DNA of 64,000 bases from Curtobacterium sp. ISL-83 (GTDB taxonomy: Bacteria; Actinomycetota; Actinomycetes; Actinomycetales; Microbacteriaceae): NCBI RefSeq assembly GCF_018613895.1, contig NZ_JAGGPH010000015.1:20683-84682 (forward strand), given 5' to 3'. The notes beneath the pieces were generated by a model. It worked only from the letters and a program-made list of their open reading frames with translations, was not told the origin of the DNA and did no database searches. The position numbers and the translations under genes were made by a program. Below, piece by piece: positions 8,912 through 18,171 of the stretch (position 1 is the first letter of the stretch; every line of letters starts with the position of its first letter).

Positions 8912-8947
8912 GTCGTCCTCACGTCTTTGTGCTTTTGTCCTGACAAC

Positions 8948-8963
8948 TCTGGACCGGTCCAGA
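8948..8963. promoter_or_regulatory. Perfect 16-bp palindromic operator (LacI-type)
   Basis: TCTGGACCGGTCCAGA is a perfect inverted repeat with a central CG, the usual shape of LacI/GalR operators. It sits between the divergent isomerase operon and the LacI gene, where it could repress both. Likely bound by the product of the gene at 9005. Confidence 0.75.
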
Positions 8964-9004
8964 ATAGCTCTGCTCCGCGAGAAGGCAACCCCTACGCTGG
9001 AAAC

Positions 9005-10042
9005 ATGACGGCGAAGGGTGCGACGGAGCGCCCACCACGAGCGCCGACCATCCGGGACGTCGCCCGGACGGCAGGAGTCTCGAAGTCCCTCGTCTCGCTC
9101 GTCCTCCGCGACGACCCGGGTGTGAGTCCGGAACGGCGACGTGCCGTGCGAGCCGCGATGCGTGAACTCGGTTACGAGCCGAACCGCCTGGCCCGTGCCC
9201 TCGCCGGCAACGGGACCGGCGCGATCGGCGTCCTGCTCAACGACCTCCGCAACCCCTGGTACGTGGACCTCCTCGACGGACTGAGCACGGCGCTCGAACC
9301 CGCCGGGATCGCCCCGCTGATCGTCGACTCGGCCACGAACCAGCGCGTGGGCCGTTCCTCGATCGACATCCTCGTCCGGCAGCGCGTCGACGGCATCGTC
9401 GTCGTCGGCACTTCCGGCGAAGGCGCACGGTCATCCCCCACGCTGAGGACGACCCCGGTCGTGCTCGCGGGAACCTACGACCCAGACGACATCGGCGCCG
9501 ACGTCGTCGTCAACGACGACGTCGCCGGTGCACGACAGGCGACCGAGCACCTCCTCGCCCTGGGACACCGACACGTGAGCCACCTCCGCGGACCCCAACA
9601 CGTGGGCGAGCTGCGCGAGCTCGGGTACCGCCAGGCGATGGACGCCGCCGGACTGACGGCGCTCGTGCACGTCGAGTCCGCCGGCATGACGGAGGACTCC
9701 GGGCACACCGCGACACGGCGCCTCCTCGCACGGCATCCGCGGCCGACCGGCATCGTGGCCTACAACGACCTCGTCGCGATCGGAGCCCTCTCCGCCGCCT
9801 ACGACGCGGGGCTGACCGCTCCCGAGGACGTCTCGGTCATCGGCTACGACGACACCTACTTCTCGAGCATCCGGCGGTTGTCGCTGAGCTCCGTCGAGAA
9901 CGGCACGTTCGAGATCGGCACGCAGGCCGCGACCTTCCTGCTGGACCGCATCGCCGGACACGTCGGCCCGAGCCGCGTGCACCAGGTGCCGTCCCACGTG
10001 GTCGTCCGTGGGACCTCCGGTCCGGCACCATCGCCGCACTGA
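9005..10042 (+). CDS. LacI family transcriptional regulator
   Basis: 345-residue repressor. The N-terminal LacI headpiece is typical: PTIRDVARTAGVSKSLVSLV (helices 1-2), RRAVRAAMRELGYEPNRLAR, then the hinge helix ARALAG. The periplasmic-binding-protein-like sensor domain follows, with GAIGVLLNDLRNPWY and VSVIGYDDTYFSSI near 275. Transcribed divergently from the inositol-type operon across a perfect palindrome, so it most likely represses that operon and itself until a polyol or its breakdown product binds. The ATG at 9005 is chosen because it begins just before the headpiece; a longer in-frame extension would read through the promoter region. Confidence 0.88.
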   Translation: MTAKGATERPPRAPTIRDVARTAGVSKSLVSLVLRDDPGVSPERRRAVRAAMRELGYEPNRLARALAGNGTGAIGVLLNDLRNPWYVDLLDGLSTALEPAGIAPLIVDSATNQRVGRSSIDILVRQRVDGIVVVGTSGEGARSSPTLRTTPVVLAGTYDPDDIGADVVVNDDVAGARQATEHLLALGHRHVSHLRGPQHVGELRELGYRQAMDAAGLTALVHVESAGMTEDSGHTATRRLLARHPRPTGIVAYNDLVAIGALSAAYDAGLTAPEDVSVIGYDDTYFSSIRRLSLSSVENGTFEIGTQAATFLLDRIAGHVGPSRVHQVPSHVVVRGTSGPAPSPH

Positions 10043-10137
10043 GGACGAACCAGCGCTCGCCCGGTCAGACGCACGGTGCCGAGCGCCAGCCCTGGAGGCC
10101 CGACTCGCGCCCGCCAGGCGAGACTCGCCGCGGACGG

Positions 10138-10593
10138 TCACCCGCCTCCGGCACCGTCACCAGGGCGCGAGCGTTCGAGCCGGTCCAGCCAGGGCTCGGC
10201 CAGCCGGTAGAGCACCGTCGCGACGACCGATGCGACCACTGCGCTCGCGAGGTCCGCCATGAGCGGAAGCAACACCAGCGCCAGCACAGCCGTCGCCGCC
10301 CCTTCCTTCGCGGCCTGCCGAACGCGACCACGTCGGCCGATCAGGCATTCCAAGGCCCGGTCGAGCGCACCGCCGAACACGACGGCCACCACCACGACCG
10401 CCATGAGTGCGACGGCGACGAACGGCTTCGGCACCGCCGGGTCGACGCCACCGAGGCCCGGGATCGCGTCCGCCGCGATGACCCCGAGCACGAGTGGCGC
10501 GCTCGCAGCGAAGACCGCGGCCGACAACCAGAGCAGGATCGCCAGCCGTCCACCCGCGGTCGGGCCCGCTTCTCCGCCACGATCGTCGCGCAC
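10138..10593 (-). CDS. Small membrane protein, unknown function
   Basis: I do not recognise this 151-residue protein. It has about four hydrophobic segments (AILLWLSAAVFAASAPLVLG, FVAVALMAVVVVAVVF, TAVLALVLLPLMADL and VVASVVATVLY) and a basic loop LIGRRGRVRQAAKEG between the second and third. The C-terminus is charged. GTG at 10593 is preferred because GAAGGAGC precedes it; a longer start at 10680 has no such site. It is divergent from the phospholipase D-like gene and convergent with the LacI gene. The ~95-base gap to LacI holds no clear hairpin. Confidence 0.6.
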   Translation of the reverse strand: MRDDRGGEAGPTAGGRLAILLWLSAAVFAASAPLVLGVIAADAIPGLGGVDPAVPKPFVAVALMAVVVVAVVFGGALDRALECLIGRRGRVRQAAKEGAATAVLALVLLPLMADLASAVVASVVATVLYRLAEPWLDRLERSRPGDGAGGG

Positions 10594-10736
10594 GCTTGCT
10601 CCTTCCCGGCCCGGGGTCGGATCACCGACCAGAACGGTCGCTGGTCGCAGCAGGATGCCACCGCGCGCCGAGGACTGCAATGCTGCATTTCACCACGTCC
10701 TGCGCCGCAGAACGCGGTGCCGCAGGTCCGCAGACC

Positions 10737-10768
10737 GGAGGCACGGCGCCAACCGGCACCGTGCCTCC
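10737..10768. repeat. GGAGGCACGG intergenic palindrome
   Basis: GGAGGCACGG-c-GCC pairs with GGC-a-CCGTGCCTCC around a 4-base loop. Unlike other members of this family it lies between divergent genes, only 23 bases before the start at 10792, so it cannot simply be a terminator there and could affect translation or initiation. Confidence 0.7.
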
Positions 10769-10791
10769 CGTCCGTCCCGTAGTGTTCGAGC

Positions 10792-12369
10792 GTGCCCACC
10801 GATCCGCGTGACTGGTTCCTCGCCCGCGACGAGCGGGGCAACACCGCCACCGAGGTCCACGCCGGAGGCGTGGACGCCACCGAGTGGTCCGAGGGCAACG
10901 CGGTCCGACCGCTCGTCCACGGCGCTCCCTACTTCGAACGGCTGTGGCAGGAGCTCTCCGGGCTCCAGGCAGGCGACCGGGTGTGGTTCACCGACTGGCG
11001 CGGCGACGCCGACGAACGCCTGCAGCCCGACGGCCCGACGATCGGCGACCTCCTCGCCGACCTCGCCCGAACCGGCGTCGAGGTGCGCGGCCTGATGTGG
11101 CGGTCGCACGGCGAACGCGTGTCGGCGTCGATCAGTGCCCGTTCGAACGAGCTGCTCGGCCGCAAGATCAACGACGCCGGCGGTGAGGTCCTGCTCGACC
11201 AGCGGGTCCGCGTGTTCGGGTCGCACCACCAGAAGTTCGTCGTCATCCAGCACCACGGCGACCCGTCGAAGGACGTCGCCTTCGTCGGCGGCATCGACCT
11301 GTCGCACAGCCGACGGGACGACGCCGAGCACCTCGGCGACCCGCAGCCGGTGTCGATCGACTCCCGCTACGGCGAGCACCCCGCGTGGCACGACGCGTCC
11401 ATCGAGCTCCGCGGCCCCGTCGTCGCGGACGTCGTCGCGGTCTTCGCCGAGCGCTGGGACGACCCGCACCCGCTCGACCGCAGCCTGCCGTACCGGATGC
11501 TCCTGCAGCGGCTCACGCACATGCCGCGGCACCCGGAACCACTGCCGGAGCGGACCGATCCCCCGCCACCCGCCGGGGACCACGCCGTGCAGCTCCTCCG
11601 CACGTACGGGATCAAGCACCCGCCGTTCCCGTTCGCGCCCGACGGCGAACGGAGCATCGCCCGCGCCTACGCGAAGGCGTTCGCACGGGCTCGGTCGCTG
11701 ATCTACATCGAGGACCAGTACCTCTGGTCGAAGGAGGTCGCGTCGGGCATCGCGGAAGCGCTCGAGCGGAACCCGGAGCTCGCCGTCATCGTGATCGTGC
11801 CCCGGTACCCGAACTCCGACGGACCCCTCGGCGGGCCGCCCGCGCGGCTCGGCCAGATCGAGGCCATGCGGACGCTGCGCCGCTCCGCGCCGGAACGCGT
11901 CGGGGTGTTCGACCTCGAGCACGAGGCCGGTCACCCGATCTACATCCACGCGAAGGTCTGCATCGTCGACGACGAGTGGAGCACCATCGGGTCGGACAAC
12001 TTCAACCGGCGGTCGTGGACATCCGACAGCGAGTTGACCTGCGCCGTCGTGGACACGTCGCCGGGCGAGGGCTCACTCGCCCGCGACCTGCGGCACCAGC
12101 TCTGGGCCGAGCACCTGGCGACGACGACGGACGATCCGCGACTCGACGGCTCCGGGCAGGAGCTCCTCGCGCTCTGGCGGTCCCTGGCACGCGACGTCGA
12201 CCACTGGCACGAGGACGGCGAGCCCGGCGCTCGTCCCCCGGGCCGCGTGCGACACCACGAGCCCGAGCCGGTCTCCGCGCTGCAACGACTGTGGGCGCGA
12301 CAGGTCGCGCGGATCGCGGCGGACCCGGACGGCCGTCCGCGGGGACTCCGGGGCACGACCCGGTTCTGA
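10792..12369 (+). CDS. Phospholipase D-like (PLD) family protein
   Basis: 525-residue protein with two HKD-type active-site modules. The first is SHHQKFVVIQ, with the usual Asp position as Gln, followed by DVAFVGGIDLSHSR. The second is a complete HAKVCIVDDEWSTIGSDNFNRRS near residue 385. The family hydrolyses or transfers phosphodiester head groups (phospholipase D, cardiolipin synthase). No signal peptide or membrane helix is seen, so it is probably cytosolic or peripheral. A phospholipase role fits better than cardiolipin synthase, which normally has N-terminal membrane helices. GTG start; the GGAGGC palindrome lies just upstream. Confidence 0.85.
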   Translation: MPTDPRDWFLARDERGNTATEVHAGGVDATEWSEGNAVRPLVHGAPYFERLWQELSGLQAGDRVWFTDWRGDADERLQPDGPTIGDLLADLARTGVEVRGLMWRSHGERVSASISARSNELLGRKINDAGGEVLLDQRVRVFGSHHQKFVVIQHHGDPSKDVAFVGGIDLSHSRRDDAEHLGDPQPVSIDSRYGEHPAWHDASIELRGPVVADVVAVFAERWDDPHPLDRSLPYRMLLQRLTHMPRHPEPLPERTDPPPPAGDHAVQLLRTYGIKHPPFPFAPDGERSIARAYAKAFARARSLIYIEDQYLWSKEVASGIAEALERNPELAVIVIVPRYPNSDGPLGGPPARLGQIEAMRTLRRSAPERVGVFDLEHEAGHPIYIHAKVCIVDDEWSTIGSDNFNRRSWTSDSELTCAVVDTSPGEGSLARDLRHQLWAEHLATTTDDPRLDGSGQELLALWRSLARDVDHWHEDGEPGARPPGRVRHHEPEPVSALQRLWARQVARIAADPDGRPRGLRGTTRF

Positions 12370-12424
12370 GCGGTCCGCGGCGCGCTTGGCAGCAGCCCGG
12401 AGGCCACGCCGCTGCTGTCGTCGC

Positions 12425-12997
12425 TCAGCTACCGACGAGGGCTCCGACGGCGTCCACCACGATCTGACGGCGCCGCGCCGGCGTCACGGCCTGCACCAAC
12501 GACTCGAACTCCGGACTCGTCGCACTCCACAGCGAGGCGAGGTGCAGGACGAGCCCGAGCAGCACCGCCGGACGGTAGGAACGCGGCAGCACCCCCGCAC
12601 GCTGCGCCCGCTCGATGTCCGCGATCGCTCGGGCGTTCGTGCTGATCACGGCCTCGATCGGTGCGTCGTTCCCGCGCTCGAGTCGGTGCCAGGTCGCCAG
12701 GCGCTGTGCCCACGGTCGCCGGGCGTAGGAGTCGTGCAGCCGCCCGGCGTACTCCGGCAGGTCATCGGTGTCGAGCGGGACCGCGTCGAAGGTCTCGGCG
12801 ACCGTCTGCGCGACGACGACGTCGAACAGCCCTTCCTTGCTGCCGAAGAAGTGGAAGATCTGCGCCTTGTTGCTCGCCGAGGCCGCAGCGATCCGCTCGA
12901 TCCGCGAACTCGTCAGGCCGACCGCGGCGAACTCGTCGCGCGCTGCGAACAGCAGGCGTGCACGCACGGCGTCGGACGGGGGCGTGAAACTGGCCAT
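12425..12997 (-). CDS. TetR family transcriptional regulator
   Basis: 190-residue repressor with an N-terminal TetR helix-turn-helix at about residues 10-55: VRARLLFAARDEFAAVGL, then SSRIERIAAASASNKAQIFHFFGSKEGLFDVVV. The C-terminal ligand domain is helical and unassigned. ATG at 12997 is selected since the HTH begins a few residues later; a longer start at 13078 reads through low-complexity sequence. It is convergent with the PLD gene; the 55-base gap contains a weak AGCAGC...GCTGCT hairpin. Its target is unknown. Confidence 0.8.
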   Translation of the reverse strand: MASFTPPSDAVRARLLFAARDEFAAVGLTSSRIERIAAASASNKAQIFHFFGSKEGLFDVVVAQTVAETFDAVPLDTDDLPEYAGRLHDSYARRPWAQRLATWHRLERGNDAPIEAVISTNARAIADIERAQRAGVLPRSYRPAVLLGLVLHLASLWSATSPEFESLVQAVTPARRRQIVVDAVGALVGS

Positions 12998-13058
12998 GCG
13001 GACACGGTATCGACTCGGTCGGGCCTCCGCGGCGCCGCAGCGCCGCAGCGCACGGCCA

Positions 13059-13098
13059 GACGGGAGGCGCGGTGCCACCTGGCAGTGCGCCTCCCGTC
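13059..13098. repeat. GACGGGAGGCGC intergenic palindrome
   Basis: GACGGGAGGCGC pairs with GCGCCTCCCGTC; the inner part also pairs except for two bases. It overlaps the terC stop codon and probably acts as the terC terminator. Member of the dispersed GGAGGCGCGG family. Confidence 0.75.
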
Positions 13099-14098
13099 AA
13101 TCCGCGGTCCGGGCCCCCGCGTCATTCCGGGCAGCGTCCCGTCGCAGCCGGATGACGCTGGCGGCGGTCGCCGCCCCCATCGCCGCGACGATCACCAGCA
13201 GCGACGTCACCGTCGTGATCTCCGGCGCCCACGCAACGGGCTCCCCGCCGTTCAGGAACGGGAGCTCGTTCGCGTGCAGGGCGTGGAACACCAGCTTGAC
13301 GCCGATGAAGGCCAGGATGAACGCGATCCCGTACTTCAGGTAGACGAGCCGCTCGAGCAGGCCGCCGAGCAGGAAGTAGAGCTGCCGCAGTCCCATCAGG
13401 GCGAAGACGTTCGCGGTGAACACGATGAACGCGCTCTGCGTGATGCCGAAGATCGCCGGGATGGAGTCGAGGGCGAACAGCAGGTCGGTGGTGCCGATCG
13501 CGATCAACACGATGAGCAGCGGCGTGAAGTGCCGCACGCCGTCCTGGGTGGTGCGGAGCTTCATGTCGTCGAACGTGTCGGTGATCCGCACACGACGACG
13601 CAGCAGCCGCACGATGACGCTGTCCTTCTGGTCGTCCTCGTCGTGGTCCCGGAGCTGCTGGATCGCCGTCCACACCAGCCAGGCCCCGAAGATGTAGAAG
13701 ATCCAGGAGAAGTCCTCGATCAGCTGCGCCCCGAGCAGGATGAAGACGCCGCGGAGCACGAGCGCGATGATGATGCCCAGCATGAGCACCTCTTGCTGGA
13801 TCTTCTTCGGGACCGCGAACCGGCCCATCAGGATCACGAACACGAACAGGTTGTCGATGCTCAGGCTGTACTCCGTCAGCCAGCCCGCCAGGAACTGACC
13901 AGCCGGCTCGCCGCCCGCGAAGACGAGCATCGCCACCGCGAACACCAGCGCGAGTCCGACGTACAGGCCGACCCAGATCGCGGATTCCCGGAGCGTCGGG
14001 ACGTGCGGACGCCGCGCCACGATCAGCAGGTCCGCGAGCAGGATCGCGACGATCACGATCAACGATCCGACCTCGAACACGGCGGGGAGTTCGGGCAT
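13097..14098 (-). CDS. TerC family integral membrane protein (Alx/TerC-like)
   Basis: 333-residue TerC protein with about nine membrane helices. Conserved acidic motifs are visible: EYSLSIDNLFVFVILMGRF near residue 75 and the matching TTDLLFALDSIPAIFGIT near 205. A charged cytosolic loop DHDEDDQKDS lies near 150. The family is linked to manganese efflux and secretion-coupled metalation, and historically to tellurite resistance. No yybP-ykoY-type riboswitch is recognisable in the ~190-base upstream gap, so regulation is unknown. Placed in the cytoplasmic membrane. Confidence 0.88.
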   Translation of the reverse strand: MPELPAVFEVGSLIVIVAILLADLLIVARRPHVPTLRESAIWVGLYVGLALVFAVAMLVFAGGEPAGQFLAGWLTEYSLSIDNLFVFVILMGRFAVPKKIQQEVLMLGIIIALVLRGVFILLGAQLIEDFSWIFYIFGAWLVWTAIQQLRDHDEDDQKDSVIVRLLRRRVRITDTFDDMKLRTTQDGVRHFTPLLIVLIAIGTTDLLFALDSIPAIFGITQSAFIVFTANVFALMGLRQLYFLLGGLLERLVYLKYGIAFILAFIGVKLVFHALHANELPFLNGGEPVAWAPEITTVTSLLVIVAAMGAATAASVIRLRRDAARNDAGARTAD

Positions 14099-14227
14099 TC
14101 GCGGTCTTCCTCACTGCTGGTTCGACGTGCTGCGACTGCGGGTGCGCACGTCCGGGCGGAACGAGTCAATCCTGTCAGACCTCACAACGCGCTGACGCCG
14201 CCGGCCGCCGCCGTCGCGGGTAACGCA

Positions 14228-14281
14228 GATGACGGACGGGAGGCGCGGTGCGGGCCCGCACCGCGCCTCCCGTCCGTCATC
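14228..14281. repeat. Perfect 54-bp palindrome of the GGAGGCGCGG family (terminator-like)
   Basis: Two 27-base arms, 14228-14254 and 14255-14281, are exact reverse complements with no spacer; the centre reads GTGCGGGCCCGCAC. It lies 12 bases behind the stop of the gene at 14294-14836, where it would form a very strong terminator or cruciform, and upstream of terC. Confidence 0.85.
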
Positions 14282-14293
14282 GGACCGGCTGGA

Positions 14294-14836
14294 TCAGCGA
14301 CGCGCCTTGTCGAGGATGCCCGCCTGCGAGCGCTGCTGTTCGCCCTGCTGCGCACCCATCACGAGCAGCACACCGGTGAGCGCCGGCACGGTCCACTGCA
14401 GGATCTTCTGCTGGCGCTGCGCGGCCGCGAGCGTCGCCGAGGCGTTCGCACTCGGCTCGGTCGTGCCCTCCGCACCCTCGTTCGCGTGCTCGGCCATCTT
14501 CTTGCCGACCGATGCCGACCAGAACGACGCCACCAGCGCGGCGACGGTGAGCGTCAGCTTCACCGCGGTGTTCGTGCGAGCACCCTGCTGCACACCAAGG
14601 CGGCCCCGGTTCGCGACGATGAGGCCGACCCCGCCGATGCCGTGGACGGCGAGCGCCGCGAGCTGGACCGGCGCCCACTTCGCCCACCCGACGGACGACA
14701 GCGTGAGCCGCTCGACGGGGTCCTTCGCGCCGGCCGCTGCGGCGTTCAGGCCGACGGCACCCATGAGGTTGCCGCCGAACCAGGCCGCGAGGCCGAGGTC
14801 GTGCATGCTGCGGATGACGGTGTTGTTCTCGGACAT
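14294..14836 (-). CDS. Small integral membrane protein, unknown function
   Basis: I cannot name this 180-residue protein. Hydrophobic segments occur at about 14-35 (LGLAAWFGGNLMGAVGLNAA), 50-75 (WAPVQLAALAVHGIGGVGLI), 90-110 (LTLTVAALVASFWSAS) and 148-163 (WTVPALTGVLLVMGA). A charged AEHANEGAEGTTEPS loop lies between the last two. The ATG is 12 bases behind a GGGAG ribosome-binding site. It resembles conserved hypothetical proteins of Microbacteriaceae. It ends just before the perfect 54-bp palindrome. Confidence 0.65.
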   Translation of the reverse strand: MSENNTVIRSMHDLGLAAWFGGNLMGAVGLNAAAAGAKDPVERLTLSSVGWAKWAPVQLAALAVHGIGGVGLIVANRGRLGVQQGARTNTAVKLTLTVAALVASFWSASVGKKMAEHANEGAEGTTEPSANASATLAAAQRQQKILQWTVPALTGVLLVMGAQQGEQQRSQAGILDKARR

Positions 14837-15131
14837 GGTGTGACTCCCTGGTCAGGTGCAGGAGCGCGGCGACGAGGTGCTCCGCGCGGATGCGAGCGGG
14901 CGGCAGCCGGTGGCTCCGCCCGCGACGGACGTGCAGAGCGCGGATCGCGCTCGCCTGGTCTCGTCGTGGTGGGCGGGACGCTACGCGGACGCCGGATCGG
15001 CTCGGCCCAGGTCCGCGCGATGTGACACGGGGAGGTCGCGGCACAGTGCGCCGCCTGTGTCGTTGCGCTGGTGGCACTGCAGTGCCAGCATGTCGGTCAT
15101 GCGACGAACACAGCACCTGAAGGAGACGTCG

Positions 15132-15392
15132 TTGCGATCGTTCACGTACACCGCGGTCAGCACCCTCGCCGGGCTGACGGTGGCGATCTTGACCTACGGC
15201 GTGCTCGGCCCCGTCGCCGCGGGCATCGTCTTCATCGCCGTTCTGTGTCACGCCTTCGCGGGCGACGGCGCGCTCGGGAACACCCCGATCGGGGACGTCC
15301 CGGTTGCCGCTCCGGAGGAGATCCGTCGCTACCGCCGAGAGCACCCCGGCACGACGATCAGCGAGGCCATCGCGATCCTCGGACGGCGCTGA
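15132..15392 (+). CDS. Small membrane protein, unknown function
   Basis: An 86-residue protein if read from TTG at 15132, which has GAAGGAGA seven bases upstream; longer in-frame ATG starts near 15090 lack such a site. The N-terminal half is two hydrophobic segments (TAVSTLAGLTVAILTYGVLG and AAGIVFIAVLCHAFAG). The C-terminus EEIRRYRREHPGTTISEAIA is amphipathic and charged. No family recognised. It is convergent with the MFS gene and separated from it by a GGACGGGAGGCGCGG palindrome. Confidence 0.55.
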   Translation: MRSFTYTAVSTLAGLTVAILTYGVLGPVAAGIVFIAVLCHAFAGDGALGNTPIGDVPVAAPEEIRRYRREHPGTTISEAIAILGRR

Positions 15393-15420
15393 CACCGGGT
15401 GCCCGAACGGGCGACACGAC

Positions 15421-15462
15421 GGACGGGAGGCGCGGTGCCAGCTGGCACTGCGCCTCCCGTCC
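15421..15462. terminator. GGACGGGAGGCGCGG palindrome between convergent genes
   Basis: Two 21-base arms (15421-15441 and 15442-15462) are complementary except for one position, meeting at CCAGCTGG. Located between two converging stops, so a bidirectional terminator is likely. Confidence 0.75.
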
Positions 15463-15476
15463 GCCTGCGGTCGCGG

Positions 15477-17039
15477 TCAGACCGTTGCTTCGGTCCCCCG
15501 CACCTTGCCGACGACGACGTCGACGATCCCCGCGAGCAACGCCGCACCGACGAACCCGAGCGACACCCCGAGCCCGAGCGGCAGGCCCTTCGTGAAGTCC
15601 CCGTGCGAGCTGGCCAGCGTCGAGTAGAAGACGCTGCCGACCGCCGCGATCCCGACCGCGGACCCCACACGCGCCCCGACCTGGATGAGACCGCCGGCTG
15701 AGCCGCCCTGCTCCACCGGGACCTCGGACAGCGTCAGCGTCTGGTTCGGCGAGATCGTCAACCCAGACCCGATGCCCGCCACCAGCAGCGGCACGACCAG
15801 CCACCAGCCGAGGTCCGCCTTGTAGTGGTTCGCCACGACCCAGATCACCGCACCGAGCCCGAGGAGCACCAGGATCGTCCCCACGACGATGAGCTGCCGG
15901 CCGAACTTGCTGACGATCCGGCCGCCGAGGGTCGACGCGACGCCTGACCCGATCGCGAACGACACCGAGGATGCCCCCGCGAGCAGTGCCGAGTAGTGCA
16001 GACCCGACTGCAGCGCGAGCGTCAGCACGAAGAACAGCGGGGTGAAGCCGGCGAAGTACAGCGTCGCGAGCCCGACACCGAGCGAGAACGAGCGCCGCCG
16101 GAACAGCGCCAGGTCGATCACGGGTTCCTTCGACCGCGCGTACCGCCGCTCCCACAGCACGAACAGGACGGCCAACACGACGGCGACGACGAGCAGCCAG
16201 TACTTCGTGTTGCCCTTCCACTGCTGGGACTGCACGAAGGGCAGCAGCAGGACGACCACGGCAGCACCGAGCAGCACGATGCCGACGGGGTCGAAGTCGT
16301 GCTTCCGCCCCTTCACGCCGGGTGCTGCGGCGGGCAGGTAGCGGAAGGCCAGGAGGATCGTGACGAGTCCGACAGGCAGGTTCACGAAGAACACGAACCG
16401 CCATCCGTTCTCAGTGCCGAAGGCCGTGATCAGCAGGCCGCCGATCAGCGGGCCGAGGGCGGTGGCGATGCCGACGGTGGCCCCGAAGAGGCCGAACGCC
16501 TTGCCGCGCTCCTTCCCGCGGAACAGCTGCTGGATGAGTGCCGTCACCTGCGGGGTGAGCAGACCGCCGGCAAGACCCTGCACCAGGCGGGCGATCACCA
16601 GCACCAGGCCGTTCGGGGCGAAGCCGCACAGGGCACTGGCGACCGTGAACAGCGCGACCCCGACGATGAACATCCGGCGCCGACCGGTGACGTCCCCGAG
16701 CCGCCCGCCGGGGACCAGCAACAGACCGAAGGACAGCGCGTACCCGGAGAGGATCCACTGGACCGCCTCCGGCGAGGCGCCGGGCAGTCCCTTCGAGATC
16801 GACTGCAGCGCGACGTTGACGATCGACACGTCGAGCAGCACGATGCCACCGCCGAGCAGACAGATGACGAGGGCCTTCCAGCGGTTCGGGTCGGGCTGGT
16901 AGTCCTCGTCGCGCTGGGCGGTCCGGGGCGGGGACGACGGCGAGGTCGGCGGCGCCTCCGTCGCTGCGTGGTGGGCGGCGTGGTGCGTGACGGTGGGAGC
17001 CGCGTCGGGCTCGACGGGTTTGCGGTGTTCGGCTGTCAT
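15477..17039 (-). CDS. MFS drug transporter, DHA2/EmrB-QacA family
   Basis: 520-residue proton-driven efflux pump of the 14-helix family. Motifs include [14 protein letters not shown] in TM1, [16 protein letters not shown] in the loop after TM2, and [14 protein letters not shown] in TM4. A disordered His/Pro-rich cytosolic N-terminus ([18 protein letters not shown]) precedes TM1. Substrates are probably lipophilic drugs or cations, not predictable here. Divergent from the aldo/keto reductase gene across a ~120-base gap; no dedicated regulator is adjacent. Confidence 0.85.
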   Translation of the reverse strand: MTAEHRKPVEPDAAPTVTHHAAHHAATEAPPTSPSSPPRTAQRDEDYQPDPNRWKALVICLLGGGIVLLDVSIVNVALQSISKGLPGASPEAVQWILSGYALSFGLLLVPGGRLGDVTGRRRMFIVGVALFTVASALCGFAPNGLVLVIARLVQGLAGGLLTPQVTALIQQLFRGKERGKAFGLFGATVGIATALGPLIGGLLITAFGTENGWRFVFFVNLPVGLVTILLAFRYLPAAAPGVKGRKHDFDPVGIVLLGAAVVVLLLPFVQSQQWKGNTKYWLLVVAVVLAVLFVLWERRYARSKEPVIDLALFRRRSFSLGVGLATLYFAGFTPLFFVLTLALQSGLHYSALLAGASSVSFAIGSGVASTLGGRIVSKFGRQLIVVGTILVLLGLGAVIWVVANHYKADLGWWLVVPLLVAGIGSGLTISPNQTLTLSEVPVEQGGSAGGLIQVGARVGSAVGIAAVGSVFYSTLASSHGDFTKGLPLGLGVSLGFVGAALLAGIVDVVVGKVRGTEATV

Positions 17040-17162
17040 GGCGACTTCACGTTAGGCTCCCGGCCGTTCCGGGTCTTGAGCTTCGGGGGTACAGCAACGC
17101 GGGCTCCTGCTCCGGCGGCACCGGCGCGGGACTCGAAGGCAGCCGGGGATACGTTCGAGAGC

Positions 17163-18149
17163 ATGAAGCACACAACTCTCGGAAGCGTCGACGGCGGCCT
17201 CGACGTCGGGCGCATCGGCCTCGGTTGCATGGGCATGTCCGCGTTCTACACGGGCAGCGGGACGAACGACGCCGAGTCGATCCGCGTCATCCACCGCGCG
17301 ATCGACCTCGGCGTCACGCTCTTCGACACCGCGGACATGTACGGACCGTTCACGAACGAGAAGCTGCTCGGTCGCGCCCTCCAGGGCAAGCGGGACGGTG
17401 TCGTCATCGCGACGAAGTTCGGCAACGTGACCGACCCGGAGCAGCGCAAGACCCGAGCCGTCGACGGACGCCCCGAGTACGTCCACGCGAGCGTCGACGC
17501 CTCCCTGGAACGGCTCGGCGTCGAGTACATCGACCTGTACTACCAGCACCGCGTCGACACCTTGGTCCCGATCGAGGAGACGGTGGGCGCCATGGCCGAG
17601 CTCGTCACCGCGGGGAAGGTCCGGCACCTCGGCCTGTCCGAGGCCGCGCCCGAGACCATCCGTCGGGCGCACGCGACGCACCCGATCACCGCGCTGCAGA
17701 CGGAGTACTCGCTGTGGACCCGGGACGTCGAAGCGGGCATCCTCGACGTCGTCCGCGAACTCGGCATCGGTTTCGTGCCGTACTCGCCGCTCGGCCGCGG
17801 GTTCCTCACCGGGAGCATCCGCAGCCTAGACCAGCTGGACGAGAACGACTTCCGGCGGTTCAACCCGCGCTTCCAGGGCGACAGCCTCGCGGCGAACATC
17901 CGGATCGTGGAGCAGGTCGACTCGGTGGCGCGCGAGCTCGATGCGGCGCCGGGGCAGGTCGCGCTGGCCTGGTTGCTGGCGCAGGGCGACGACATCGTGC
18001 CGATCCCCGGGACCAAGCGGCAGCAGTACCTCGAGGAGAACGTCGCCGCCGACGACCTCGAGCTGAGCGCCGACCAGCTCGCGACCCTGGACAGTGTCGC
18101 CGCGGTGACCGGCGATCGCTACCCCGACATGTCGACCGTCAACAAGTAG
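17163..18149 (+). CDS. Aldo/keto reductase
   Basis: 328-residue NADPH-dependent (beta/alpha)8-barrel reductase. The catalytic tetrad is placed by FDTADMYG (Asp, Tyr), VIATKFGN (Lys) and YYQHRVD (His). The C-terminal NADP-binding motif [14 protein letters not shown] is present. The closest layout is the AKR13-type ('pyridoxal reductase-like') group that starts [11 protein letters not shown]. Cytosolic. The next gene starts 22 bases later on the same strand, so they may be co-transcribed. Substrate unknown. Confidence 0.85.
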   Translation: MKHTTLGSVDGGLDVGRIGLGCMGMSAFYTGSGTNDAESIRVIHRAIDLGVTLFDTADMYGPFTNEKLLGRALQGKRDGVVIATKFGNVTDPEQRKTRAVDGRPEYVHASVDASLERLGVEYIDLYYQHRVDTLVPIEETVGAMAELVTAGKVRHLGLSEAAPETIRRAHATHPITALQTEYSLWTRDVEAGILDVVRELGIGFVPYSPLGRGFLTGSIRSLDQLDENDFRRFNPRFQGDSLAANIRIVEQVDSVARELDAAPGQVALAWLLAQGDDIVPIPGTKRQQYLEENVAADDLELSADQLATLDSVAAVTGDRYPDMSTVNK

Positions 18150-18171
18150 CGCCCGGGGCGCGGGAGCGGAC

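Noticed and set aside
14099..14227. Manganese (yybP-ykoY) riboswitch ahead of terC
   Set aside because: I looked for its paired-loop pattern and conserved bases and could not see them.
12386..15025. Very long open frame on the + strand (879 codons)
   Set aside because: It runs opposite to the TetR, TerC and membrane-protein genes; its composition (His/Arg/Asp-rich, no domains) is the mirror of high-GC codon bias.
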